Shown in pieces: positions 1-6,706 of a stretch of 13,060 nucleotides of DNA (position 1 is its first letter; each line of letters opens with the position of its first letter). The DNA comes from Thermohalobaculum sp035527255. GTDB taxonomy: Bacteria; Pseudomonadota; Alphaproteobacteria; Rhodobacterales; Rhodobacteraceae. Both the position numbers and the translations under genes were made by a program. Location: contig DATLAW010000245.1 of assembly GCA_035527255.1 (NCBI GenBank), positions 1 to 13,060 on the forward strand, in the 5' to 3' direction. The notes under the pieces are model-generated. The model saw nothing but the letters and a program-made list of their open reading frames with translations. It made no database searches and was not told where the DNA came from.

Positions 1-1521
1 GCTGCCGACTGTGCCGGTCGATGTCGGGGCCAGAACCTCGGAGCCGCCGGTTGCGGTGTCGTTGCCTGCTTTGCCCTCGATATAGGAGAAGTTGTAGTCC
101 TCCGCGCTGAGATCGAAAGTATCGGCCCCGGCCGTCGAAGGCCCTGCAAGGGCGATCGTGACCGTGCTCATCACCGTGCCGCCATTGCCGTCCGAGACGG
201 TGTAGTTGAGCACCAGCGGCGCGGTGTCCGCGCCCGGCGTCGTGACCGTGAACGACACCAGGTTGCCTGCCACAAAGATCGGCGCCACCACCCAGCCGGC
301 CGGGAGGCCGGTGTCATCGATAGCGGTAACCGTCAGCATGTCGCCGTCGATGTCGCCGTCGTTCTGCAACAGCCACTCGACCGGGATCACTGCATCGGTC
401 GAGAGCGAGGCAATGATTACGTCGCCGTCGGCAACCGGATCCGTGTTGGTGCTATCGTTGACGCCGTTGACGGTGATGTCGACGGTCGTCGAGGCCGAAC
501 CATCGGATGAAAACACCGTAAAGCTGTCGGTCGGTGTATCGCCGGTGTTGAGCGCCTGAACCAATGGGTCGTCGTTATCGAGCAGATAACTCCAGACGCC
601 AGCATTGTCGATCGAGAAGGTGCCGTAGGTGCCGGCCACATCGGTCTGAGCCTGGGTGCCTGACTGGCCAGTGTCGGCATCGCTGACGATCACGGTGCCG
701 CCGGCTGACAGAGTGCCGTCCTCGGTGACTTCACCGGTGTCGCCGGTGATCGCGGCAATGTCGTTCACACCGGTCACCGTCACGGTGACGGTGGAGATGT
801 TCGAAGGCGCGCCGTGGCTGTCGGTTGCCTGGTAGGTGATGGTGACGTCGCGGGTGTCGCCGGCGGCGAGATCCTGGAAATCCATACCGGGGTTGAAATT
901 CAGCACATCGCCGCTGATCGATGCCGAGCCCTCGGCCGGGCCGGAGACGATGGTGTAGGTCAGGGTCGTGCCGTCATCGTCGCTGTCGATGTCGTCGCCA
1001 GCGAGATTGATGTCAATTGCCGCCCCGTCCTCGTCCGCCATGCCGGTGACATCGGCGACGGTCGGAGCGTCGTTCTGTCCGGTGATCTTTACGGTTACCT
1101 CGGCAGTACTGGTCGTGCCGTTGCCCATACGGATCGTGTAGGTGAAGGTCTCGAAAGTCGTCTCACCCAAGGCGAGAGATTCGAAGGCGTTGTTGGTGTC
1201 GTAGACGACCTGATCGCCGACGATCATGATCTGGGCGCCGCTCGGAAGGGCAACCAATTCGCCGGGGCCGGTTGGGGCGCTCGGGTTAGCCTGATCCAGT
1301 GAAAAGAGTGAGATCGAATTGCCGCCATTGTCGTTGCCGAGAACGTCGAGTTGGACAACCCCGTTCTCGGAGACTGCGCCGGTGTCATCTTTTGCCTGGG
1401 GCGTGTTCCAGGAGTTGCCAGGCGCCGTCGCCACGTTATTGCTCGAATGCGACCCCTGAGACGGGTGTGACCTGTGCGAAGAATGCGACCCGTGCGACGA
1501 ATGCGATTTAAATTTGGACAT
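1..1521 (-). CDS. VCBS/cadherin-like repeat adhesin, partial (3' end outside window)
   Basis: A reading frame runs from ATG at 1521 to the window edge without a stop (507 codons seen). GAGG lies 9 nt upstream of the ATG. Residues 6-27 are Ser/His-rich (SHSSHGSHSSH and similar), with no Sec signal peptide. Two cadherin/Ig-like beta domains follow at about 41-150 and 151-254, ending in the GQND and GVND linkers typical of these tandem arrays. A canonical VCBS repeat spans about 255-356 (EDGTLSAGG, GTYGTFSIDNAGVWSY, DSFTV..SDG). Another cadherin-like unit covers 357-460, and an Asp/Gly-rich stretch at about 465-495 (GKAGNDTATGG) resembles the start of RTX-like calcium-binding sequence. Known of the family: large Ca-binding surface or biofilm proteins exported by type I secretion through a C-terminal signal, which would lie outside this window. 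Class assignment is firm; ligand and secretion route are inferred. Confidence 0.87.
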   Translation of the reverse strand, partial: MSKFKSHSSHGSHSSHRSHPSQGSHSSNNVATAPGNSWNTPQAKDDTGAVSENGVVQLDVLGNDNGGNSISLFSLDQANPSAPTGPGELVALPSGAQIMIVGDQVVYDTNNAFESLALGETTFETFTYTIRMGNGTTSTAEVTVKITGQNDAPTVADVTGMADEDGAAIDINLAGDDIDSDDDGTTLTYTIVSGPAEGSASISGDVLNFNPGMDFQDLAAGDTRDVTITYQATDSHGAPSNISTVTVTVTGVNDIAAITGDTGEVTEDGTLSAGGTVIVSDADTGQSGTQAQTDVAGTYGTFSIDNAGVWSYLLDNDDPLVQALNTGDTPTDSFTVFSSDGSASTTVDITVNGVNDSTNTDPVADGDVIIASLSTDAVIPVEWLLQNDGDIDGDMLTVTAIDDTGLPAGWVVAPIFVAGNLVSFTVTTPGADTAPLVLNYTVSDGNGGTVMSTVTIALAGPSTAGADTFDLSAEDYNFSYIEGKAGNDTATGGSEVLAPTSTGTVGS

Positions 1522-1782
1522 GGTATTTACCCTCACTTTGATCCACGGCGATGCCATGGTGAAATTGTTGCACACTGTTCCGACCGCTGATGGCCGGTCT
1601 TGGTATCCGCCCGCAGCCAAGGCCGCATGTTGCGTCGCCGCAAACGCCGTCGCCTATTTGAACGAACGCGCGTTTCTGTCAGTTGGTGCGATCAATGTTT
1701 TGAAAGGCATTTCGATGCACACCCTACTTCTCCGCAGAACCCTCGGATAAGTTGATGTCATTGAGGAGGCTTGTCCATCTTA

Positions 1783-1801
1783 ATCATTGATTATTAATGA
1801 T
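1783..1801. repeat. AT-rich inverted repeat
   Basis: Arms ATCATT (1783-1788) and AATGAT (1796-1801) are separated by 7 nt inside the most AT-rich part of the region upstream of the adhesin gene. It could be a regulator or nucleoid-protein site; nothing ties it to a named factor. Confidence 0.35.
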
Positions 1802-1863
1802 TTTTCATATTAATAGTTGAGTAAAATTTTGGCGTACAACCGGCGGGCAGTATTTCAAACCGG

Positions 1864-1875
1864 TTCCGATCGGAA
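1864..1875. promoter_or_regulatory. Perfect 12-bp palindrome, candidate operator
   Basis: TTCCGATCGGAA is self-complementary over 12 bases. One mismatched pair further out, a further G/C pair extends the symmetry to 16 bases. It sits in non-coding DNA between the cupin gene and the adhesin gene. Regulator unknown. Confidence 0.35.
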
Positions 1876-1933
1876 ACGTTTTAGATCAAAACTTATTACT
1901 TCGGTCCAGCGCCGAAATAAGGAGAATTATGGC

Positions 1934-1984
1934 ATGGACCGATTCGTTTTTGTTCGCGGATCTGGCGTCTTCTTGTTGTGTTAG
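1934..1984 (+). CDS. Possible 16-codon ORF (doubtful)
   Basis: AAGGAG at 1919-1924 is 9 nt before an ATG at 1934 that opens MDRFVFVRGSGVFLLC and then stops. A second ATG at 1929, in another frame and only 4 nt after the motif, opens a 21-codon frame ending at 1994. A TTCGG/CCGAA stem precedes the motif. No gene follows on this strand: the next is the convergent cupin gene. So it is not an obvious leader peptide. The ribosome binding site is good, but coding is unproven. Confidence 0.2.
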   Translation: MDRFVFVRGSGVFLLC

Positions 1985-2014
1985 TCCTGATTAGCAACGA
2001 ACCGGAGGGCGCTG

Positions 2015-2422
2015 TTATTTCCCGGGCGCCGCCAGATACTCGGCGTCGGTGACATGCTCCATCCACTCCACATGCTTGCCGTCGAGCGCTTCCTGGAACG
2101 CCAGATGGACCATGCCATGGCTGGGGGCGGCGCCGTGCCAGTGCTTCTCGCCGGGCGGGATCCAGACCGTGTCGCCGGGGCGGATCTCGCGCACCGGCTC
2201 GCCCTTGGCTTGGACCCGGCCAATGCCGCTGAGGACATGCAGGGTCTGGCCCAGCGGATGGGTGTGCCAGGCGGTCCGGGCGCCGGGCTCGAATGTCACG
2301 CGCAGCGCCCTGACCGCGGCAGGCGCGGGCGCCTCGATGATCGGATCCTGCCAGACGGTGCCGGTGAACCAGTCGGCCTTCGCCTTGAGCGTCGGCCGGT
2401 CGGATGCGCTGTGGATGTCCAT
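2015..2422 (-). CDS. Small single-domain cupin, (R)-hydroxynitrile-lyase-like (Mn cupin)
   Basis: A 135-residue single cupin barrel. Cupin motif 1 is at about 46-65 (PGARTAWHTHPLGQ) and motif 2 at about 82-97 (PGDTVWIPPGEKHWHG). Expected metal ligands are His53, His55, Gln59 and His94, with His106 also present. As I remember it, this is the same residue set, with the same numbering, as the Mn-dependent cupin hydroxynitrile lyase of Granulicella tundricola. Most members of this widespread bacterial family have unknown natural substrates, so cyanohydrin chemistry is not implied. The start is well supported: AAGGAG lies 7 nt before ATG at 2422. It lies 78 nt downstream of the MFS transporter gene on the same strand, and the two may be cotranscribed. 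Cytoplasmic, no signal peptide. Fold is certain; reaction unknown. Confidence 0.87.
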   Translation of the reverse strand: MDIHSASDRPTLKAKADWFTGTVWQDPIIEAPAPAAVRALRVTFEPGARTAWHTHPLGQTLHVLSGIGRVQAKGEPVREIRPGDTVWIPPGEKHWHGAAPSHGMVHLAFQEALDGKHVEWMEHVTDAEYLAAPGK

Positions 2423-2500
2423 GGTTCGTCTCCTTGATGGCGTTTCGCCGACACCTTAGACTACTAGCCTGGCGGTGCCGACCTTAAAATCCTGGTGCTG

Positions 2501-3736
2501 CTATGCGGTAGTCGCTTTCGGCCACAGCCGCCCCATCAGCAGCCAGAAGGCGATGCCCATGTTCAGAAGGTTCCAGGCGATGCCGTTCAGGAATGCCATC
2601 TCGTAGGACCCGGTCAGGTCGTAGATCTCGCCTGAGATCCAGCCGCCCAATGCCATGCCCATAACCGTCGCCATCAGCACCAGGCTGACCCGCGCCCCGG
2701 CCTCGCGGGCCGGGAAGTATTCACGCACGATCAGGGCGTAGCTGGGCACGATGCCGCCCTGCGACAGCCCGAACAGCGCCGAGACCACATAGAGCGAGGT
2801 CAGCCCGTCGAACGGCAGATAGAACAGCAGCGCCAGACATTGCAGGGTCGAGCCCAGGATCAACGTGCCGACCCCACCAATCCGGTCGGCGATGAAGCCC
2901 GAGGCCAGCCGGCTGATCACCCCGGTGCCCAGCATGATCGACAGCATCTCGGCGCCACGGGCGGTGCCATAGCCGAGATCGCCGCAATACGCGACGATGT
3001 GGACCTGCGGCATCGACATGGCGACACAGCAGGCGATGCCCGCTATCACCAGCAGGGTTTGCAACGCGGCCGGCGACATCGGCATTGGGCCTCTGGTCCC
3101 GCCCGGGTTGACCGAAATGGAGCCGGCATCGACCTCGACCCGGCGGCGCAGCGCAAAGATCAGCGGCAGCATGGTGATGACGCAGAACAGTCCGATGGCG
3201 GTATAGGCCTGGCGCCAGCCGATCGTCTCGATGGCGTATTGCAGGATCGGTGGCCAGACCGTGCCAGCCAGGTAGTTGCCGCTGGCAACGATGGAGATGG
3301 CGACGCCGCGCCGTTTGAGGAACCAATGCGAGACATCGGCGACCAGCGGGCCAAAGGTGGTCGAGCTTCCCAACATGCCGATCAGGACCGCCTGGGCGAG
3401 TACGAACTGCCAGTAACTTTGCGCGTTCGCCGCCGCAATATAGCCCGCCCCCAGCATCAACGTGCTGAGGATTAGCGGAGTGACGATGCCGAAACGGTCG
3501 GCCATCCGCCCCATCAGAACGCCGCCGATGGCGAAGGCGATCATCGTCGCGGTGTAGGGGACCGAGGCGCCGCCCCGGTCAACCGCGAACTCGACCTCGA
3601 TGGTCGGCAGCACCACAACGGTCGACCACAAGCCGACGCCAGCAATGGTACTGAGGGCCAGCGACGCCGCCAGACGCCACCAAGCATAGCGGCTTTCCGG
3701 CATATTGGGGTTGTCGGATACGGTCGGTGTGGTCAT
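2501..3736 (-). CDS. MFS transporter (monocarboxylate/OFA-like)
   Basis: A 411-residue inner-membrane protein with twelve probable membrane segments (first about 20-43, last about 380-402) and a cytoplasmic central loop near 198-225. MFS motif A appears in the first half as GRMADRFG (76-83) and its counterpart in the second half as FIADRIGG (281-288), the usual two-repeat design. Overall character resembles the oxalate/formate and monocarboxylate-like bacterial MFS proteins, but no residue fixes the substrate. The chosen ATG at 3736 lacks a clear Shine-Dalgarno sequence. The next in-frame Met is residue 12, which has none either, so the start is uncertain by a few residues. The gene lies downstream of the polyamine operon's terminator, so it probably has its own promoter. 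The cupin gene follows after 78 nt. Confidence 0.88.
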   Translation of the reverse strand: MTTPTVSDNPNMPESRYAWWRLAASLALSTIAGVGLWSTVVVLPTIEVEFAVDRGGASVPYTATMIAFAIGGVLMGRMADRFGIVTPLILSTLMLGAGYIAAANAQSYWQFVLAQAVLIGMLGSSTTFGPLVADVSHWFLKRRGVAISIVASGNYLAGTVWPPILQYAIETIGWRQAYTAIGLFCVITMLPLIFALRRRVEVDAGSISVNPGGTRGPMPMSPAALQTLLVIAGIACCVAMSMPQVHIVAYCGDLGYGTARGAEMLSIMLGTGVISRLASGFIADRIGGVGTLILGSTLQCLALLFYLPFDGLTSLYVVSALFGLSQGGIVPSYALIVREYFPAREAGARVSLVLMATVMGMALGGWISGEIYDLTGSYEMAFLNGIAWNLLNMGIAFWLLMGRLWPKATTA

Positions 3737-3821
3737 GGAGGTTCGCTTTTGCGACGGTGCTTCGGGTCTGTCGATTCAGTAGCCGACGCTGCCTGCCGCC
3801 GCAATCCCGGCGCCTGGAAAC

Positions 3822-3851
3822 AAAAAAGGGCCCGGCTTTCGCCGGACCCTT
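3822..3851 (-). terminator. Intrinsic terminator of the polyamine ABC operon
   Basis: Read on the minus strand, AAGGGTCCGGC pairs with GCCGGGCCCTT (one G-U wobble) around a GAAA tetraloop, followed by a run of T. It starts 24 nt past the stop of the binding-protein gene and ends about 85 nt before the MFS start, so it separates the two transcription units. The GNRA-type loop and U-tract make this the clearest terminator in the window. Confidence 0.92.
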
Positions 3852-3875
3852 CGAGGCGCATTCCGGATCAAACCA

Positions 3876-4910
3876 TCACTTGGTAAGTTCAGTCCAGATG
3901 GCGGTATACATGTCGTTCACGTCGGCCGGGCAGGTTGGCAGGAAGACGCCAGCGCTGGCCAGTTCGGCAGGGATGACCAGCTCGGGTGCATCCTTCATAT
4001 CGGCCGGCATGAACGCGTCCGACCCCAGGATGCCGTTCGAGTAGCGGGCGAAGGCCGAGATCAGCCCCGCGTTCTCTGGTTCCATGATGAAATTCTGGAA
4101 CAGTTTGGCGTTCTCGACATTCTTGGCGTCGGACAGTACCGCGACACTGTCCATCCACACCGGGTAGCCTTCCTTCGGATAGCCGTATTTAACCGGCGGG
4201 TTGGCCAGCCGGGCGCGGAAGGTCGATCCATTCCAATTGACGCTGGCGACCCAGTCGCCGGAGGACAGCTTGTCGGTGGTGCCATAGTCCATCGACTGCC
4301 ATTTCGGCTTCGCTGCCATCAGGGTGTCGCGCACCTTGCGCAGCACTTCCTTGTCGCTGGTGCAGGGTGCACCGCCGACATACATGACCGCCATCGACAT
4401 GACGTCAGCCATTTCAGGGACGACGTTGACCTTGCCGATCAGCTCCGCTGGCGGGTCCATGAAGATCGATGAGGTGTTGATGTCGCCATCGTAGACGGTC
4501 GTGTTCACCGCAATGCCGGTGGTTCCCCATTGCCAGGGCACGGTATAGTGGCGGCCCGGATCCCAGGACACATCGACCCATACTGGGTCCATGTTCTTGA
4601 AGTTCTCCATCTGGTCGGGGCGGGTTTCAATCAGCAGCCCCTCAGCGACCCAGATCGGCACGTAGCTCGCCGATGGCACGACGATGTCGAAGCCGTGCCC
4701 GCCGGCCTTGATCTTGGCCAGCGCGGTCGCGTTCGAGTCGTAGTCGGTGACCGTCACCTTGACGTCATAGGCCGCCTCGAACTTGGTGATCAGTTCGGGG
4801 TTGGTGTAGTTGCCCCAGTTGAAGATGTTCAGCTCACCGGCCGCTTGGGCGGCTCCGGTAGTGGCGAGCAGCGCCACGCCGAGGACGCTTCCGGTTAGTT
4901 TCCAGTTCAT
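3876..4910 (-). CDS. potD: Periplasmic spermidine/putrescine-type binding protein of ABC transporter
   Basis: A 344-residue PotD/PotF-family protein (SBP type II fold) that would deliver its ligand to the permease pair encoded just upstream. A Sec signal peptide covers about 1-23, with likely cleavage after AQA. Compared from memory with E. coli PotD, most polyamine-pocket positions are kept: Trp32, Tyr35, Glu166, Asp169, Trp226 (in NWNGS), Trp252 and Asp254 (in VWMDS), and Tyr290. The acidic residue expected in the first loop (PotD Glu36) is Asn34, so specificity may differ from spermidine. Cys183 and Cys327 are the only cysteines and could form a disulfide in the periplasm. AAGGGAG lies 7 nt before the ATG. 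It is the last operon gene, 50 nt after the second permease, and is followed by a strong terminator. The potD symbol denotes the family; potF-like is equally possible. Confidence 0.9.
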   Translation of the reverse strand: MNWKLTGSVLGVALLATTGAAQAAGELNIFNWGNYTNPELITKFEAAYDVKVTVTDYDSNATALAKIKAGGHGFDIVVPSASYVPIWVAEGLLIETRPDQMENFKNMDPVWVDVSWDPGRHYTVPWQWGTTGIAVNTTVYDGDINTSSIFMDPPAELIGKVNVVPEMADVMSMAVMYVGGAPCTSDKEVLRKVRDTLMAAKPKWQSMDYGTTDKLSSGDWVASVNWNGSTFRARLANPPVKYGYPKEGYPVWMDSVAVLSDAKNVENAKLFQNFIMEPENAGLISAFARYSNGILGSDAFMPADMKDAPELVIPAELASAGVFLPTCPADVNDMYTAIWTELTK

Positions 4911-4931
4911 GAGTGGTCTCCCTTAGTTTTT

Positions 4932-4958
4932 TTGGCCGCGTGTTCATTCACCGGCCAA
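4932..4958 (-). promoter_or_regulatory. Intercistronic stem-loop before the binding-protein gene
   Basis: TTGGCCG and CGGCCAA form a perfect 7-bp stem with a 13-nt loop in the 50-nt gap between the second permease and the binding-protein gene. On the coding strand it is followed by A7 rather than T, so it is not a terminator. Such structures often stabilise a downstream message, here that of a protein needed in excess over the membrane parts; that role is inferred. Confidence 0.45.
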
Positions 4959-4960
4959 TC

Positions 4961-5776
4961 CTACGCATTTTTTCGATTGATGAGGAAGAAGATTGAGACG
5001 ACGGCGACCGAGATTCCCAGCAGGACCGTCGAGATGGCGTTGATCTCGGGGGTGATCGCCCGCCTGATTTGGCCCAGCATGTAGGTCGGCAAGGTGTCTT
5101 CCCCGGCGGATTTCACAAATTCGGTGATCACCACGTCGTCGAGCGAGATCACGAAAGCCAGCATGGCCCCGGCCAGGATACCCGGCCACATCAGCGGCAG
5201 GGTCACTCGCCGGAATGTCATCCATGGCGTCGCATAAAGGTCGGCAGCGGCGGTCTCCAGTGTCAGGTCCATGCCTTCCAGTCGCGCCCTGATTGGCAGG
5301 TAGGCGAAGGGGACGCAAAAGGCGGTGTGGGCGATCATCAGGTAGAATATTCCGGTGACCCCGGTGGCAACCTTGATCATAGCGAAGAAGATCAGCAATG
5401 CCACGGCGGTCACGATCTCGGGCACCATCAGCGGCTGGACGATCATCGCGTAGATCACCGTGAGGCCACGGAACCGCTGGGTCCGGGTCGTGCCTAGGGC
5501 CGCCATGGTGGCCAGAATAGTGGCAGATATTGAAGCAACGGTGGCGATCTCGAGCGATCGCAGCGCCGCCCGCTGCACGGCTTCGTTACTCCATGCGGCC
5601 TGATACCAGCGCCAGGAAAACCCGTCCCAAACCGCCATCGTGGTGCCGGCGTTGAACGAGAAGATCACCAGGGTGATGATCGGCGCGTAGAGCATCACAA
5701 AACATGTCAGGGCGACGGCGGTGAAGCCGGTCTGCCGTTTCAGTGTGAACGGCGCCGGGGTGCTGCGCGCCGCCAT
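4961..5776 (-). CDS. potC: Polyamine ABC transporter permease, PotC/PotI type
   Basis: A 271-residue inner-membrane permease with about six membrane segments (first near 18-42). The conserved ABC-permease EAA loop, which contacts the ATPase, is at about 172-203 (LETAAADLYATPWMTFRRVTLP, split by the usual Gly near 199). Length and the ending SLDDVVITEF after the loop fit PotC/PotI, the second permease of the family. The ATG at 5776 overlaps the previous gene's stop by one base (TGATG). A GTG three bases earlier would add one residue and give a 4-nt overlap, and neither start has a strong Shine-Dalgarno. Translational coupling to the first permease is likely. It forms a heterodimer with the product of 5776-6705. 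Confidence 0.9.
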   Translation of the reverse strand: MAARSTPAPFTLKRQTGFTAVALTCFVMLYAPIITLVIFSFNAGTTMAVWDGFSWRWYQAAWSNEAVQRAALRSLEIATVASISATILATMAALGTTRTQRFRGLTVIYAMIVQPLMVPEIVTAVALLIFFAMIKVATGVTGIFYLMIAHTAFCVPFAYLPIRARLEGMDLTLETAAADLYATPWMTFRRVTLPLMWPGILAGAMLAFVISLDDVVITEFVKSAGEDTLPTYMLGQIRRAITPEINAISTVLLGISVAVVSIFFLINRKNA

Positions 5777-6705
5777 CACTGGCGCTCGCCGGATTTGCCG
5801 CGCTCGACCGTCCGCACATAGAACAACAGCACCACCATGACGATGGCCAGCAGCGCGATCGACAGCGCCGCGCCCAGCGGCCAGTTGCGCCCGGCGCCGA
5901 ACTGCAGCTCGATCAGATTGCCCAGCATCATGTTCTTGCCGCCGCCCAACACGCGCGGAGTGACAAACGCGCCGAGCGACGGGATGAAAACCAGGATCGA
6001 CCCGGCGACCAGACCCGGCTTGACGATGGGAATTATCACCCGGCGCAGCACCTGAAAGCGGGTCGCGTAGAGATCATAGGCGGCCTCGACCAGCTGGAAA
6101 TCCAGCTTCTCCATCGACGCATATAGCGGCAGCACCATCAGCGGCAGGTAGACATAGGTCATGCCCACCAGAATGGCGAAGTCGGTGTAGAGCATCTGGA
6201 TCGGCGCGCTGATCAGGCCGAGCCCGCCGAGCACGGTGTTGATGACGCCCTCGGCCTTGATCACCTCCATGATCGCAAAGGTGCGGATCAGCAGATTGGT
6301 CCAGAACGGAATGGTGATCAGGAACAGCCACAGATTGCGGCTGCGCGGTGAGCGGGTGGCGATGAAATAAGCGGTTGGGAAGCCGAAGATCAACGTTGTC
6401 ACCGTGGTCATGAACGACAGCCGGACCGAGCGCCACAGGATTGTCAGGTGAGCATCGGCAAACGATACAGTGTCGTCAAATATATCCTTTTGGAAGAAGA
6501 CTTTGAACCACGCCTTGCCGGACAGCTGCCATTCCACGCCGCCGTAGTTCCCGGCGACCAGGAACGAGTAGACCAGCACGATCAACAGTGGCCCGGAGGC
6601 AGCCAGGAACAGCACTGTCAGGGCCGGGGCGCTGAGCAGCCATTTGCGCCGCACCGCCTGGCGCCTTGCCTGCTCGAGCGATCCGGTATCGAGGGGTGAT
6701 GTCAT
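5776..6705 (-). CDS. potB: Polyamine ABC transporter permease, PotB/PotH type
   Basis: A 309-residue inner-membrane permease. A charged N-terminus (about 1-22) is followed by a first membrane segment at about 23-48, a periplasmic loop rich in aromatics, and a core of further membrane segments. The EAA loop is at about 206-238 (LVEAAYDLYATRFQVLRRVI, then IPIVKPGL). PSLGAFVTPRVLGGG (242-256) is a signature seen in PotB/PotH proteins. The ATG at 6705 is one base past the ATPase stop codon (TGACATG), with GAGGGA inside the end of the upstream gene as ribosome binding site, so the genes are translationally coupled. Partners are the PotC-type permease and the PotA-type ATPase encoded alongside. Confidence 0.9.
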   Translation of the reverse strand: MTSPLDTGSLEQARRQAVRRKWLLSAPALTVLFLAASGPLLIVLVYSFLVAGNYGGVEWQLSGKAWFKVFFQKDIFDDTVSFADAHLTILWRSVRLSFMTTVTTLIFGFPTAYFIATRSPRSRNLWLFLITIPFWTNLLIRTFAIMEVIKAEGVINTVLGGLGLISAPIQMLYTDFAILVGMTYVYLPLMVLPLYASMEKLDFQLVEAAYDLYATRFQVLRRVIIPIVKPGLVAGSILVFIPSLGAFVTPRVLGGGKNMMLGNLIELQFGAGRNWPLGAALSIALLAIVMVVLLFYVRTVERGKSGERQ

Positions 6706-6706
6706 G

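Larger units (their letters stand above)
1522..2014. other. AT-rich intergenic region, adhesin upstream region
   Basis: These 493 bases contain no gene I can support. Base composition drops sharply in AT-rich stretches around 1780-1840, unlike the surrounding high-GC DNA. It holds an ATCATT...AATGAT inverted repeat (1783-1801), a perfect 12-bp palindrome (1864-1875), and a small stem TTCGG/CCGAA (1900-1916) just before an AAGGAG motif. It is the only space for the adhesin promoter, but I could not pick a convincing -35/-10 pair. Open frames crossing 1514-1750 have atypical composition and no ribosome binding site. Confidence 0.6.

Noticed and set aside
206..1302. Plus-strand open frames across the adhesin gene
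   Set aside because: They are antisense to a continuous 507-codon frame with clear VCBS and cadherin-like domains and have no recognisable domains of their own.
1514..1750. 78-codon plus-strand frame next to the adhesin start
   Set aside because: No Shine-Dalgarno, mixed composition, overlap with the adhesin start, and no recognisable protein pattern.
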